Below are positions 35,299-45,447 of a stretch of 64,000 bases of DNA, one piece after another. The position numbers and the translations under genes were made by a program. The notes under the pieces are model-generated. The model was not told where the DNA came from. It made no database searches and saw only the letters and a program-made list of their open reading frames with translations. This stretch comes from Clostridium sp. Its GTDB lineage: Bacteria > Bacillota > Clostridia > Lachnospirales > Lachnospiraceae. Every line of letters begins with the position of its first letter. Position 1 is the stretch's first letter. The stretch is taken from assembly GCA_021770825.1 (NCBI GenBank), contig JAETQD010000004.1, positions 1 to 64,000 on the forward strand, given 5' to 3'.

Positions 35299-36387
35299 AT
35301 GATTTCAAATCAAATATTACAGTCTAACATTGAGGGGCTGAAAGAGATTACACGAATTGACCTCTGCGTTTGTGATGTAGAGGGAAAAGTCCTGGCCTCC
35401 ACATTAGAACATGCAGAAGAGTATGAAAGCTCCATCCTTGCTTTTGTGGATTCACCGGCTGACAGCCAGGTGATTTCCGGTTACCAGTTTTTTAAGGTGT
35501 TTGACGAGCATCAGTTGGAGTATATCCTGCTTGCCAAGGGCGGCAGCGATGATGTATACATGGTTGGAAAGCTGGCGGCCTTCCAAATCCAGAATCTTCT
35601 GGTAGCTTACAAGGAGCGGTTCGATAAGGATAACTTCATTAAGAACCTGCTTTTGGATAATCTTCTTCTGGTTGATATTTATAACCGGGCAAAGAAGCTC
35701 CATATTGAAACCAACGTAAAGCGTGTGGTTTTCCTGATTGAGACAAAGAATGAAAAGGATGTCAATGCGCTGGAGACTGTGAGAAGTCTGTTCTCCACGA
35801 AAACCAAGGACTTCATCACCGCCGTGGATGAAAAAAATATTATTCTGGTGCGTGAAGTGAAGCCGGGCGAAACCTACGAGGATTTGGAGAAAACGGCCAA
35901 CACGATTCTCGATATGCTGAATACGGAAGCCATGTCCAAGGTACATATTGCCTTTGGTACAATTGTAAATGAGATTAAGGATGTATCCCGGTCCTATAAG
36001 GAAGCCAAGATGGCCCTGGATGTGGGAAAGATCTTTTACAGCGGAAAGAATGTGGTGGCATATTCCAATCTCGGCATCGGACGTTTGATTTACCAGCTTC
36101 CTCTGCCCTTATGCCGCATGTTTATCAAGGAAATCTTTGACGGAAAGAATCCGGATGAATTTGATGAGGAGACTCTGACCACGATCAATAAGTTTTTCGA
36201 GAACAGCCTGAACGTATCGGAGACCTCAAGACAGCTCTATATCCACAGAAACACCCTGGTTTACCGTCTTGATAAGCTTCAGAAGAGCACAGGCCTGGAT
36301 CTTCGCGTGTTTGAAGATGCCATTACCTTCAAGATCGCCCTTATGGTTGTAAAATACATGAAGTATATGGAGAACCTGGATTACTGA
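35299..36387 (+). CDS. CdaR/PucR-like transcriptional regulator
   Basis: This 362-residue protein has an N-terminal sensor-like region (about 1-110), a GGDEF-like central region with SYKEAKMALDVGK, and a C-terminal PucR-type helix-turn-helix: NVSETSRQLYIHRNTLVYRL (HTH_30). The family regulates sugar-diacid or purine use, but the N-terminal region here gives no ligand. AAAGGAGAGG lies before the ATG. It ends two bases before ftsE, so it is probably in one operon with the division genes. A strong promoter upstream was not seen. Confidence 0.88.
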   Translation: MISNQILQSNIEGLKEITRIDLCVCDVEGKVLASTLEHAEEYESSILAFVDSPADSQVISGYQFFKVFDEHQLEYILLAKGGSDDVYMVGKLAAFQIQNLLVAYKERFDKDNFIKNLLLDNLLLVDIYNRAKKLHIETNVKRVVFLIETKNEKDVNALETVRSLFSTKTKDFITAVDEKNIILVREVKPGETYEDLEKTANTILDMLNTEAMSKVHIAFGTIVNEIKDVSRSYKEAKMALDVGKIFYSGKNVVAYSNLGIGRLIYQLPLPLCRMFIKEIFDGKNPDEFDEETLTTINKFFENSLNVSETSRQLYIHRNTLVYRLDKLQKSTGLDLRVFEDAITFKIALMVVKYMKYMENLDY

Positions 36388-36389
36388 TT

Positions 36390-37076
36390 ATGATAGAAAT
36401 TTCTAAACTGACAAAGACCTATGAAAAGAGCAGCCGCGCTTTAAAGGGGCTCAATATTACCATTGACGACGGGGAATTTGTCTTTATCACGGGCCGGAGC
36501 GGTTCGGGGAAATCCACTCTGTTAAAGATTCTTTTAAAGGAAGTGGAACCAACCTCCGGCCGTGTTGTTGTCAATGATATGGATCTTGGAAAGATGCCGA
36601 GGAGATATGTCCCCAAATACCGGAGAATGCTGGGGGTGGTTTTCCAGGATTTCCGGCTTTTAAAGGATAGAACGGTTTATGAAAATGTGGCTTTCGCCCA
36701 GAGAGTCATTGGAGCTTCCGGACGCACCATCCGGGAATCGGTTCCGCAGATGCTTAAAATGGTGGGCCTCTCGTCCAAGTACAAATCCTATCCCCATCAG
36801 CTTTCTGGAGGGGAGCAGCAGAGGGTTGCCATTGCAAGAGCCTTAATCAATAAGCCGGAGGTGCTGCTGGCCGATGAGCCCACCGGAAATCTGGACCCGC
36901 ACAATGCCATGGAAATCATGAAGCTTTTGGAGGAGATCAACAGGCAGGGAACGACGGTGATTGTCGTGACCCACAGCCATGAAATTGTGGATATGATGAA
37001 AAAGCGTGTGATTACCATTGACAAAGGCGTCATAATCAGCGATGAGGAAGAAAGCGGGTACCGGTATGAGAATTAG
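36390..37076 (+). CDS. ftsE: Cell division ATP-binding protein FtsE
   Basis: FtsE is the cytosolic ATPase of the FtsEX complex that controls wall hydrolases at division. The 228-residue protein has Walker A GRSGSGKST, signature LSGGEQQRVAIARAL, Walker B VLLADEPTGNLDP and switch His in VVTHSHE. No clear ribosome binding site precedes it, so it may be coupled to the upstream gene, two bases away. Its 3' end overlaps ftsX by 11 bases. Confidence 0.95.
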   Translation: MIEISKLTKTYEKSSRALKGLNITIDDGEFVFITGRSGSGKSTLLKILLKEVEPTSGRVVVNDMDLGKMPRRYVPKYRRMLGVVFQDFRLLKDRTVYENVAFAQRVIGASGRTIRESVPQMLKMVGLSSKYKSYPHQLSGGEQQRVAIARALINKPEVLLADEPTGNLDPHNAMEIMKLLEEINRQGTTVIVVTHSHEIVDMMKKRVITIDKGVIISDEEESGYRYEN

Positions 37077-37980
37077 CACATTTTGGTTCTGTTTAAAGCA
37101 GGGCATAGTGAATATATGCAGAAATATCTGGTTCTCTCTTGCTTCGACCGCGATTATTTCTGCATGTATTTTTTTATTCTGCGTATTTTTTTCGGTGATT
37201 ACCAATATCCAGTACATGGTGGTGACGGCAGAATCCACTATGGGAATCTCGGTATTTTTTGATGAAAGCCTCACGGAGGAGGAGATTCACGGAATTGGTG
37301 AAACCATCCAGGCGGACCGTAGAGCGCAGATCAAAGACATGAAGTACATTTCGGCGGAAGAGGCGTGGGAGAGCTTTAAAACCGAATATTTCGGGGAAGA
37401 CAGCAGTTTGGCAGAGGGCTTTGCCGAAGACAATCCTCTGGCGGGTTCTGCATCCTATGAAATTTATCTTTATGATATTGCGGACCAGGGACCGGTGGTT
37501 CAGTATCTGGAATCGGTTTCCGGCGTCAGGAAGGTCAACTACTCCAACAGCGCCGCCGCAGGCTTATCCAGCTTCAATAAGATTCTGACCATGTTGTTCG
37601 GAGCCATGATTCTTATGCTGCTGGCCGTTGCTGTGTTCTTAATCAGCAACACGATTTCCGTTGCAGCGGAATTCAGGAAAAATGAAAATAAAATCATGCG
37701 GCTCATCGGTGCCACGAATTTTATGATACGGGCGCCGTTTGTGGTGGAGGGAACACTTTTGGGACTTTTAGGAGCGTCAATTCCCCTGGCGGCCATGTAT
37801 TTTCTGTACCGTCAGACTGTGGAATATGTGGCGCTGCGGTTCCAGCTTCTTTCGGGAATTATCCAGTTCCTTCCCATCGAGACCATTTATCCGTCCATGG
37901 CGGGGATTTCCCTGGCCCTTGGCGGGGGACTTGGCTTTATCGTTAGTTTCATGACCATCCGCAGGCATCTGCGGGTGTAG
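37066..37980 (+). CDS. ftsX: Cell division protein FtsX
   Basis: FtsX is the membrane partner of FtsE and signals to an outside wall hydrolase. The 304-residue protein has an N-terminal membrane helix (FSLASTAIISACIFLFCVFF), an extracellular domain of about 130 residues, and three C-terminal helices in an FtsX/MacB arrangement. ATG at 37066 matches the family start (MRISTFWFCLKQG); an ATG at 37042 lies deeper in ftsE. It is followed by the likely partner hydrolase. Confidence 0.93.
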   Translation: MRISTFWFCLKQGIVNICRNIWFSLASTAIISACIFLFCVFFSVITNIQYMVVTAESTMGISVFFDESLTEEEIHGIGETIQADRRAQIKDMKYISAEEAWESFKTEYFGEDSSLAEGFAEDNPLAGSASYEIYLYDIADQGPVVQYLESVSGVRKVNYSNSAAAGLSSFNKILTMLFGAMILMLLAVAVFLISNTISVAAEFRKNENKIMRLIGATNFMIRAPFVVEGTLLGLLGASIPLAAMYFLYRQTVEYVALRFQLLSGIIQFLPIETIYPSMAGISLALGGGLGFIVSFMTIRRHLRV

Positions 37981-37989
37981 GAGCACAAT

Positions 37990-39192
37990 ATGAAGAGACA
38001 TAAAAGACTGTTGGGAGCCGTGTTCCTTGGAATCTGCGTTCTGTGCACGGCTTTTCCGGCCCAGGCCACAAAAAGCGGTCTGGAGGATGCAAAGAAAAAG
38101 CGGACGGCTCTGGAAGAGGAGAAGAAAAAGACAGAGGACACCATTAAAAATCTGGAGAGCTTAAAAAGCGATGCGGCTGCTTATGTGAAAAAGCTGGATG
38201 CCAGTCTGGAGGCCATAAGCGATGAGCTTTCCAGGCTGGAAACGGACATCGAAACCAAGGAAGACCAGATCGAAACCACCCAGGGGGAGCTTGCCGAGGC
38301 AAAAGAGGTGGAAAAAAAGCAGTATGAATCCATGAAGCTGCGGATAAAATATATGTATGAGAAAGGGGACAGCTCGTATGTGGACCTCCTCATGCGGGCG
38401 GATTCTCTGTCGGAGCTTCTGAATAAGGCGGAGTATATTGCCAAGATTTCTTCCTATGACAGGCAGATGCTTGACGAGTACATGGCTACCAAGGAGCAGA
38501 TCGCGGAAAAGGAACGGGTTCTGGAGGGGGAGCACGCAGAGCTTCTTTCTTTACAGGAGGAAACGGAGGCCAAGCACGCGTCTGTGGAGCAGCTTTTATC
38601 GGCCAAGCAGACGGAGCTTAAGAAGTATGAAAGCCAGATTACACAGGCAGAGGGGCAGCTTTCTGAGTATGAAAAAGATCTGGAGGCTCAGGAACAGTCC
38701 ATAAAAGCCATTGAGGCAGAGCTCAAGCGAAAGGAAGAGGAAGCGAAGAAGAAAGCGGAAGAAGCTGGAAAAACGTATAAAACCACCAAACTTGGAGATA
38801 TTAGCTTCACATGGCCATGTCCTGGAAGCAGCAGGATTACATCAGGATTTGGCAGCCGTTCCTCACCTACGGAAGGGGCTTCCTCCAACCATAAGGGAAT
38901 CGACATCGGCGCTCCCACAGGCACAGCCATTGTGGCGGCGGCGTCCGGCGAGGTGGTGGTTTCCACTTACAGCTATTCTGCCGGAAATTATGTAATGATT
39001 AACCATGGCGGCGGGGTTTACACCGTTTATATGCATGCATCAAAGCTTCTGGTGTCTGTGGGGCAGACCGTGAAACAGGGGCAGACCATTGCAAAGGTGG
39101 GTTCCACCGGATATTCCACCGGACCCCATCTGCATTTTGGAATCCGTGTGGGCGGTACATATGTGAATCCGCGTCAGTACGTGAGTCCGTAG
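37990..39192 (+). CDS. Coiled-coil M23 peptidoglycan hydrolase (EnvC/PcsB-like)
   Basis: This 400-residue secreted protein has a signal peptide ending near AFPAQA, a long coiled coil (about 30-260, rich in Lys and Glu), and a C-terminal LytM/M23 domain. Zinc ligands appear complete: His301 and Asp305 in NHKGIDIG, His382 in HLHFG, with His380 as catalytic residue. Its place behind ftsEX matches the known FtsEX-controlled hydrolase arrangement. The active site looks intact, so it may cut wall itself and not only act as an activator. Confidence 0.92.
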   Translation: MKRHKRLLGAVFLGICVLCTAFPAQATKSGLEDAKKKRTALEEEKKKTEDTIKNLESLKSDAAAYVKKLDASLEAISDELSRLETDIETKEDQIETTQGELAEAKEVEKKQYESMKLRIKYMYEKGDSSYVDLLMRADSLSELLNKAEYIAKISSYDRQMLDEYMATKEQIAEKERVLEGEHAELLSLQEETEAKHASVEQLLSAKQTELKKYESQITQAEGQLSEYEKDLEAQEQSIKAIEAELKRKEEEAKKKAEEAGKTYKTTKLGDISFTWPCPGSSRITSGFGSRSSPTEGASSNHKGIDIGAPTGTAIVAAASGEVVVSTYSYSAGNYVMINHGGGVYTVYMHASKLLVSVGQTVKQGQTIAKVGSTGYSTGPHLHFGIRVGGTYVNPRQYVSP

Positions 39193-39207
39193 CAGGACGT
39201 ACAGTTT

Positions 39208-40563
39208 ATGACAGGACAGGAGAAGAAAGACTTGGAAGAGAAAGAAACAAAAAATAAATTCTGGAAAGGTGTGCTGGTGGGAGCACTGGTGACAGTCTTT
39301 TCCGGACTCATTGCAGTGGGGATGGCTGCCGGAATCTGGATTGTGGCCCGAGGGGTCAATGTGAATCAGAGTTCACAGGTGCAGGCGGCCGATGAGGGTT
39401 CCGGCGATGGGAAGCTGGACATGGCGAAGATCGGCCCCAAGCTTAACTATATGCAGGAGCTGATCAATAAGTATTTTCTGTTTGATGAGGAAGAAAGGGA
39501 GGATCCGGAGGAATGGCTTTACAGCGGCCTGATGTATTCCCTCCAGGATCCCTATTCGGTGTATTATACAGAGAAGGAATACGAGAGCGTTGTGGAGAGC
39601 AACGAGGGCGAATATTGCGGAATCGGCGTTCAGGTGAGCCAGAACGTGTATACAGGTATCATAACGGTGGTGAAAGTCTTTAAGGGGACTCCGGCAGAAA
39701 AGGCCGGGATGCTGCCGGGAGATGTTCTGACTGCGGTGGGCGACATGGACGTATCCGGCATGGATTTAAGTCTTCTGGTCAGCGATTATATCAAGGGTGA
39801 AGAGGGCACGGAGGTGAGCCTTACGGTTTACCGGGAGTCTGTTGAGGACTACGTGGAAATGACCATGAAGCGGGCCATGGTGGAAAATCCCACAGTGGAA
39901 TATACCATGCTGGAGAATAAGATCGGTTACATTTCCCTGTCTTCCTTTGAAGAGGTATCGGGAGACCAGTTTAAGACAGCAGTGGATTCCCTGGATGGAA
40001 AGGGAATGAAGGGACTGATTGTGGACTTGAGAAACAATGGCGGCGGTGTGGTGAATGCAGCCAAAGCCATTGCTGACTATCTGCTTCCGGAAGGAGACAC
40101 CATTGTAAGCTTCAAAGGAAAAGGCGTTCCGGACAGCATTTACTATTCGGAGGATGGACATCAGGTGGACGTTCCCATTGTGGTTCTGGTAAACGGCCAA
40201 AGCGCCAGTGCTTCTGAGGTTCTTACGGGAGCCTTAAAGGACAATGACTGGGGCGTTGTGGTGGGTGAAAAAACCTTTGGAAAGGGAATTGCCCAGGGTG
40301 TGTTTGAACTGCCGGATGGAAGTGCCCTGAAGCTGACAACGGCCTATTACTATGTACCCTCAGGAGAGTGCATCCATGAGCTGGGCATTGAACCGGATGT
40401 GGAAGTGGAGCTTCGTGAGGATTTAAAGAGCATGATTGAAATTCCGAAAGAAGAGGACAATCAGCTTAAGGCAGCGGTGGATGTTTTGCTCCGGGGCGCC
40501 GATGCAGTGAAAGAGGAGCTGGAAGCTTTAGAGGAAGAGACTAAGGCAGATGATGCCGCGTAA
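39208..40563 (+). CDS. S41 family C-terminal processing protease (CtpA-like)
   Basis: This 451-residue protein is anchored by one membrane helix (about 20-48) and has an outside PDZ domain (GIGVQVSQNVYTGIITVVKV) and an S41 protease domain. The catalytic Ser332 is in NGQSASASEV and Lys359 in TFGKGIAQ. CtpA enzymes in Firmicutes process sporulation or wall proteins. It follows the hydrolase gene by 15 bases and is probably the last gene of the ftsEX operon. The tail is acidic. Confidence 0.93.
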   Translation: MTGQEKKDLEEKETKNKFWKGVLVGALVTVFSGLIAVGMAAGIWIVARGVNVNQSSQVQAADEGSGDGKLDMAKIGPKLNYMQELINKYFLFDEEEREDPEEWLYSGLMYSLQDPYSVYYTEKEYESVVESNEGEYCGIGVQVSQNVYTGIITVVKVFKGTPAEKAGMLPGDVLTAVGDMDVSGMDLSLLVSDYIKGEEGTEVSLTVYRESVEDYVEMTMKRAMVENPTVEYTMLENKIGYISLSSFEEVSGDQFKTAVDSLDGKGMKGLIVDLRNNGGGVVNAAKAIADYLLPEGDTIVSFKGKGVPDSIYYSEDGHQVDVPIVVLVNGQSASASEVLTGALKDNDWGVVVGEKTFGKGIAQGVFELPDGSALKLTTAYYYVPSGECIHELGIEPDVEVELREDLKSMIEIPKEEDNQLKAAVDVLLRGADAVKEELEALEEETKADDAA

Positions 40564-40912
40564 ACAGGTGATAAGTGAAGCTGTTTCTTCTATATAAATA
40601 GGAAGATATCCACAAATTGCAAAAGAAGCAAAAAAGTGCGGAAAAAGTGCTTGCATTTTCTCCGCACTTGTGGTATGTTAATGTAGCTGTGGCATGATAG
40701 CTATGAAGCGTGAGGTTGCTGCCCGAATGTGGCAGGTTTTCCGTGGAGCGAATGTCAAGTTAGGAAACTGGCGACAAGTCACTGTACCAAATTAACAGCT
40801 GCTCAGGGTAAGGGGCAGTAACAACGTGTGAATCCGCAGGATACACGCGAGACCGTGTACAGTCACCGCTTGTCGTACTTCGTAAAAGTGCGAAAAGGAG
40901 GCGACTTTTTTT
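40564..40912 (+). promoter_or_regulatory. Promoter and long leader of the S10 operon
   Basis: This 349-base stretch has no gene. It holds a 9-bp perfect hairpin (AAGTGCGGA 40634-40642 with TCCGCACTT 40661-40669) without a T run, and a possible promoter TTGCAT (40651-40656) with 17 bases to TATGTT (40674-40679, preceded by TG). About 230 bases of leader follow with several potential hairpins and GGAGG before rpsJ. In Firmicutes the S10 leader is often a regulatory RNA; autogenous control by a ribosomal protein is a reasonable guess. Confidence 0.5.
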
Positions 40913-41230
40913 ATGGCAAGTCAGGTTATGAGAATCACATTAAAGGCGTATGACCATCAGTTAATCGATCAGTCCGCTGGTAAGATCATCGAGACAGTAA
41001 AAAAGACAGGATCTCAGGTGAGTGGACCGGTGCCGCTGCCGACTAAGAAAGAGGTTGTAACAATCTTAAGAGCTGTTCACAAATACAAAGATTCCAGAGA
41101 ACAGTTCGAGCAGAGAACTCATAAGAGACTCATCGATATCACAAGCCCGAGCCAGAAGACAGTAGATGCACTGTCCAGACTGGAAATGCCGGCTGGTGTT
41201 TATATCGACATCAAGATGAAAAACAAGTAA
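40913..41230 (+). CDS. rpsJ: 30S ribosomal protein S10
   Basis: S10 is part of the 30S head and of the NusB-S10 antitermination complex. The 105-residue sequence has the usual [14 protein letters not shown] start and the loop [24 protein letters not shown] lies upstream. It opens the S10 operon, and an unusual 310-base spacer follows before rplC. Confidence 0.97.
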   Translation: MASQVMRITLKAYDHQLIDQSAGKIIETVKKTGSQVSGPVPLPTKKEVVTILRAVHKYKDSREQFEQRTHKRLIDITSPSQKTVDALSRLEMPAGVYIDIKMKNK

Positions 41231-41540
41231 GGCTGCACAGCAGCCGCTGCCCAAACGAAGCAAAGCGAAGGGGTCCGACTCAATGGAACGTGGCCCTGCG
41301 CGAAGAGAGGTCGTTGGGGTTTCCCGAGGGCATGTTGAACTAATAAAACGACTCCGGGAGAATGAATTGGAAAAATCCTGAATGGTTCTGATATAAAAGC
41401 AACACTTAATCCTGAAAGGGAATCAACATCATTGTAAACTGCAATGTCATAGTGTTCCACCTATGTTGGGCTGCTCTAGGATGAACGCACCGGATACCGG
41501 TTTTGCGTTCCGCTGTAGATTAGTAACAGGAGGTAAGAAA
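41231..41540 (+). other. Hairpin-rich spacer between rpsJ and rplC
   Basis: No protein is recognisable in these 310 bases. Visible structures include GGCTG/CAGCC at the start, a long-range GTCGTT/AACGAC pairing around 41309-41356, and a hairpin at 41484-41509 (AACGCA/TGCGTT enclosing ACCGG/CCGGT) close to the rplC ribosome binding site. The sequence also has an AAGCGAAGGGG segment like that in two other spacers of this operon. Confidence 0.55.
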
Positions 41541-42176
41541 ATGAAGAAAGCGATTTTAGCTACAAAAGTCGGAATGACTCAGATCTTCAACGATGAAGGC
41601 GTTCTCGTTCCGGTAACAGTTCTTCAGGCTGGACCGTGTGTAGTAACACAGGTTAAGACAGAGGAAAATGACGGCTACAAGGCTGTACAGGTTGGTTTTG
41701 TTGATAAGAGAGAGAAACTTGTCAGCAAGCCGGTAAAAGGCCATTTTGACAAGGCTGGCGTATCTTACAAGAGATATGTGAGAGAATTCAGATTTGAGAA
41801 TTCCGAAGAGTACAATGTAAAAGACGAAATTAAGGCTGACATCTTCGCAGCAGGCGATAAAGTGGATGCAACAGCTATCTCCAAAGGTAAAGGTTTCCAG
41901 GGTGCTATTAAGAGACTTGGACAGCACAGAGGACCGATGGCTCATGGTTCCAAGTTCCATCGTCATCAGGGTTCCAACGGTTCTGCAACAACTCCGGGCC
42001 GCGTATTCAAGGGCAAAGGCATGCCGGGTCACATGGGCAGCAAGAAGATCACTACCCAGAACCTGGAAGTTGTAAGAGTTGATGCTGAGAACAACGTAAT
42101 TCTGGTTAAGGGCGCTGTACCAGGCCCGAAGAAATCCTTAGTAACACTGAAGGAAACAGTAAAAGCTGGTAAGTAA
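41541..42176 (+). CDS. rplC: 50S ribosomal protein L3
   Basis: L3 organises the 3' domain of 23S rRNA. The 211-residue protein begins [16 protein letters not shown] and has the conserved [17 protein letters not shown] and [17 protein letters not shown] lies just before ATG 41541; an in-frame ATG at 41463 lies in the spacer and lacks a site. Confidence 0.97.
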   Translation: MKKAILATKVGMTQIFNDEGVLVPVTVLQAGPCVVTQVKTEENDGYKAVQVGFVDKREKLVSKPVKGHFDKAGVSYKRYVREFRFENSEEYNVKDEIKADIFAAGDKVDATAISKGKGFQGAIKRLGQHRGPMAHGSKFHRHQGSNGSATTPGRVFKGKGMPGHMGSKKITTQNLEVVRVDAENNVILVKGAVPGPKKSLVTLKETVKAGK

Positions 42177-42204
42177 GCTTTTATAGGAAAGGAGGAAAAT
42201 AGAA

Positions 42205-42825
42205 ATGGCAAACGTATCCGTATATAATATGGAAGGTAAAGAAGTTGGCACAATGGAGCTTAACGACGCCGTATTCGGTGTTGAAGTGAACGAGCATCTC
42301 GTACACATGGCCGTTGTTGCACAGCTTGCAAATAAACGTCAGGGAACACAGAAAGCAAAGACCCGTTCTGAAGTTTCCGGTGGTGGAAGAAAACCGTGGA
42401 GACAGAAAGGAACCGGCCATGCAAGACAGGGTTCCACAAGAGCACCGCAGTGGACAGGCGGCGGAATCGTATTCGCTCCGACTCCCAGAGATTATACAAT
42501 CCGTCTCAACAAGAAGGAGAAGAGAGCTGCTCTCAAGTCCGCTTTAACAAGCAGAGTAAACGAGAACAAGTTCGTTGTAGTTGACGAGCTGAAGTTCGAT
42601 GAGATCAAGACAAAGAGCTTCAAGGCTGTTATGAACAACCTGAAGGTATCCAAGGCTCTGGTGGTTCTTGCTGACAACGATCAGAACACTGTTCTTTCCG
42701 CAAGAAACATCCCGGAGGTTAAGACTTCCCTTGTCAATACAATCAATGTATATGACATTCTGAAATATAACACAGTGGTAGCAACAAAGGCTGCCGTAGC
42801 TTCTATCGAGGAGGTGTACGCATAA
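42205..42825 (+). CDS. rplD: 50S ribosomal protein L4
   Basis: L4 lines the exit tunnel and in some bacteria represses the S10 operon. The 206-residue sequence has the conserved loop [27 protein letters not shown] precedes the start. Its stop overlaps the rplW start as TAATG. Confidence 0.97.
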   Translation: MANVSVYNMEGKEVGTMELNDAVFGVEVNEHLVHMAVVAQLANKRQGTQKAKTRSEVSGGGRKPWRQKGTGHARQGSTRAPQWTGGGIVFAPTPRDYTIRLNKKEKRAALKSALTSRVNENKFVVVDELKFDEIKTKSFKAVMNNLKVSKALVVLADNDQNTVLSARNIPEVKTSLVNTINVYDILKYNTVVATKAAVASIEEVYA

Positions 42826-43124
42826 TGGCAAATGTACAGTACTACGACGTAATCCTCAAACCGGTTGTAACTGAGAAGAGCATGAACGCTATGAGCGAGA
42901 AGAAGTATACTTTCCTGGTTCATCCGGATGCAAATAAGAGCATGATCAAAGAGGCTGTTGAGAAAATGTTCCCGGGAACAAAGGTTGACAGCGTAAATAC
43001 CATGAACAACGACGGTAAGAACCGCAGACGTGGTATGGTTGTTGGTAAGACTGCTAAGACAAAGAAAGCAATCGTTAAGTTGACAGCAGACAGCAAGGAA
43101 ATCGAGATTTTCCAGGGACTGTAA
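42825..43124 (+). CDS. rplW: 50S ribosomal protein L23
   Basis: L23 sits at the tunnel exit and docks trigger factor and SRP. The 99-residue protein has the start [18 protein letters not shown] and [13 protein letters not shown]. The GAGGTG site is inside rplD and the genes overlap by one base. Confidence 0.96.
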   Translation: MANVQYYDVILKPVVTEKSMNAMSEKKYTFLVHPDANKSMIKEAVEKMFPGTKVDSVNTMNNDGKNRRRGMVVGKTAKTKKAIVKLTADSKEIEIFQGL

Positions 43125-43225
43125 GCTGAAAGCGGATTAGCAAATCCGGCAGCCAAACATTATGCGACAGTCAAGTCGCGAGAACAAAAACAAGAAACGC
43201 CAGAGGGCGTTGAAAGGAGCAAAAA
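43125..43225 (+). other. Spacer with three successive hairpins between rplW and rplB
   Basis: Three small stems follow each other: 43125-43153 (GCTG/CAGC around CGGATT/AATCCG), 43164-43179 (GCGAC/GTCGC) and 43196-43211 (AACGCC/GGCGTT). None has a T run, so they are unlikely to be terminators. The last ends just before the rplB AAAGGAG. Confidence 0.6.
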
Positions 43226-44065
43226 ATGGGAATCAAAACCTATAACCCATATACACCTTCCAGAAGAAACATGACTGGTTCCGATTTCTCTGAGATCACA
43301 AAGAAGTCTCCGGAGAAGGCACTGCTTGTTTCCTTAAAGAAGAACGCTGGCCGTAACAACCAGGGTAAGATCACCGTTAGACATCAGGGCGGCGGAAACA
43401 GAAAGAAATATAGAATTGTAGACTTCAAGAGAAATTCCAAAGATGGAATTCCGGCAACTGTAATCGGTATCGAGTACGATCCGAACAGAAGTGCTAACAT
43501 CGCTTTAATCTGCTATGCAGACGGCGAGAAAGCATACATCCTTGCACCGCAGGGCCTTACCGATGGTATGAAGGTAATGAGCGGCGAGCACGCAGAGGCT
43601 AAGGTAGGTAACTGCTTACCGTTATCCTTAATCCCGGTCGGCGCACAGGTACACAACATTGAGTTACATCCTGGCAAGGGCGGACAGTTAGTACGTTCTG
43701 CTGGTAACACAGCTCAGTTAATGGCAAAAGAAGGAAAGTACGCAACACTTCGTTTACCTTCCGGCGAAATGAGAATGGTTCCGATCGAGTGCCGCGCAAC
43801 CGTAGGTGTTGTTGGCAACGGCGATCACAACCTGATCAAGATTGGTAAAGCTGGTAGAAAGCGTCACATGGGCATCCGTCCGACAGTCCGCGGTTCTGTT
43901 ATGAACCCCAATGACCATCCGCATGGTGGTGGTGAAGGTAAGACTGGTATCGGCCGTCCGGGTCCGTGCACACCGTGGGGCAAGCCTGCTCTTGGCCTTA
44001 AGACCAGAAAGAAAAACAAACAGTCTAACAAGTTGATTGTAAGAAGAAGAAACGGTAAGGCGTAA
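43226..44065 (+). CDS. rplB: 50S ribosomal protein L2
   Basis: L2 is needed for subunit association and peptidyl transfer. The 279-residue protein has [17 protein letters not shown] and the key loop [19 protein letters not shown] with the conserved His. AAAGGAGC precedes the ATG. Confidence 0.97.
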   Translation: MGIKTYNPYTPSRRNMTGSDFSEITKKSPEKALLVSLKKNAGRNNQGKITVRHQGGGNRKKYRIVDFKRNSKDGIPATVIGIEYDPNRSANIALICYADGEKAYILAPQGLTDGMKVMSGEHAEAKVGNCLPLSLIPVGAQVHNIELHPGKGGQLVRSAGNTAQLMAKEGKYATLRLPSGEMRMVPIECRATVGVVGNGDHNLIKIGKAGRKRHMGIRPTVRGSVMNPNDHPHGGGEGKTGIGRPGPCTPWGKPALGLKTRKKNKQSNKLIVRRRNGKA

Positions 44066-44083
44066 TCAATAGGAGGTAAAACG

Positions 44084-44365
44084 ATGGCTCGTTCACTTAA
44101 AAAAGGACCATTTGCTGATGCAAGCTTACTTAAAAAAGTAGACGCTATGAACGAAGCAGGACAGAAACAGGTTATTAAGACCTGGTCCCGCCGTTCCACA
44201 ATCTTCCCGCAGATGGTAGGTCATACAATCGCAGTACACGACGGAAGAAAGCATGTTCCGGTATATGTAACAGAGGATATGGTAGGACATAAGCTCGGTG
44301 AGTTCGTTGTCACAAGAACTTACAGAGGCCATGGAAAAGACGAGAAGAAGTCCGGTCGTAAATAA
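44084..44365 (+). CDS. rpsS: 30S ribosomal protein S19
   Basis: S19 binds the 16S rRNA head near S13. The 93-residue protein begins [19 protein letters not shown] and has [25 protein letters not shown] precedes the start, 18 bases after rplB. Confidence 0.97.
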   Translation: MARSLKKGPFADASLLKKVDAMNEAGQKQVIKTWSRRSTIFPQMVGHTIAVHDGRKHVPVYVTEDMVGHKLGEFVVTRTYRGHGKDEKKSGRK

Positions 44366-44394
44366 TTAAGACGCTTTGAAAGGAGGTTTTATCA

Positions 44395-44781
44395 ATGGCT
44401 AAGGGACATAGAAGTCAGATTAAGAGAGAAAGAAATGCTCAGAAGGATACAAGACCATCTGCAAAGCTGTCTTACGCAAGAGTATCCGTTCAGAAAGCTT
44501 GTTTCGTATTAGATGCCATCAGAGGCAAAGACGTGCAGACTGCACTTGGTATTGTAACTTACAATCCCAGATATGCTTCTAGCTTAATAGAGAAATTACT
44601 GAAATCAGCAATCGCAAATGCTGAGAACAACAATGGTATGAGTGCCGAGAACCTGTATGTGGAGGAATGCTACGCAAACAAGGGACCGACCATGAAGAGA
44701 GTAAAACCGAGAGCACAGGGCAGGGCTTACAGAATCGAAAAGAGAATGAGCCACATCACGATTGTGCTGAATGAGAGATAG
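44395..44781 (+). CDS. rplV: 50S ribosomal protein L22
   Basis: L22 reaches into the exit tunnel with its beta hairpin. The 128-residue protein has VQKACFVLDAIRGKDVQTAL and the C-terminal MKRVKPRAQGRAYRIEKRMS. AAAGGAGG lies upstream. Confidence 0.97.
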   Translation: MAKGHRSQIKRERNAQKDTRPSAKLSYARVSVQKACFVLDAIRGKDVQTALGIVTYNPRYASSLIEKLLKSAIANAENNNGMSAENLYVEECYANKGPTMKRVKPRAQGRAYRIEKRMSHITIVLNER

Positions 44782-44790
44782 GAGGCAGTT

Positions 44791-45447
44791 ATGGGACAGA
44801 AAGTTAATCCACACGGCATGAGAGTCGGTGTTATTAAAGACTGGGATTCCAGATGGTATGCTGAAGCTGATTTCGCTGACAACCTCGTAGAGGATCACGA
44901 GATCAGAACATATCTGAAGAAGAAATTATACAGCGCCGGTGTTTCCAAAATCGAAATCGAACGCGCTTCTGACAGAGTTAAAATCATCGTTCACACAGCT
45001 AAACCTGGTGTTGTTATCGGTAAGGGCGGAGCAGAGATTGAGAAATTAAAAGCTGAAGTTCAGAAGATGACAGATAAGAAGCTGTTTGTAGATATTAAGG
45101 AAATCAAGAGACCTGACCGCGATGCACAGCTTGTTGCAGAGTCCATCGCTCAGCAGCTTGAGAACCGTGTTTCCTTCCGTCGTGCCATGAAGTCCACCAT
45201 GGGCCGTTCCATGAAGGCTGGCGTTCTTGGTATCAAGACAGCCGTAGGCGGACGTCTTGGCGGTGCAGATATTGCCCGTACAGAGTTTTACAGCGAGGGA
45301 ACAATCCCGCTTCAGACATTAAGAGCAGATATTGACTATGGTTTCGCAGAGGCAGATACAACCTACGGCAAGCTTGGCGTTAAGGTTTGGATCTACAAAG
45401 GCGAGGTTCTTCCTACGAAGGGAAATAAGGAAGGGAGCGATAAATAA
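44791..45447 (+). CDS. rpsC: 30S ribosomal protein S3
   Basis: S3 forms part of the mRNA entry site and helicase. The 218-residue protein has [20 protein letters not shown], the KH-type motif [16 protein letters not shown] and the C-terminal [13 protein letters not shown]. Its stop overlaps the rplP start as TAATG. Confidence 0.97.
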   Translation: MGQKVNPHGMRVGVIKDWDSRWYAEADFADNLVEDHEIRTYLKKKLYSAGVSKIEIERASDRVKIIVHTAKPGVVIGKGGAEIEKLKAEVQKMTDKKLFVDIKEIKRPDRDAQLVAESIAQQLENRVSFRRAMKSTMGRSMKAGVLGIKTAVGGRLGGADIARTEFYSEGTIPLQTLRADIDYGFAEADTTYGKLGVKVWIYKGEVLPTKGNKEGSDK

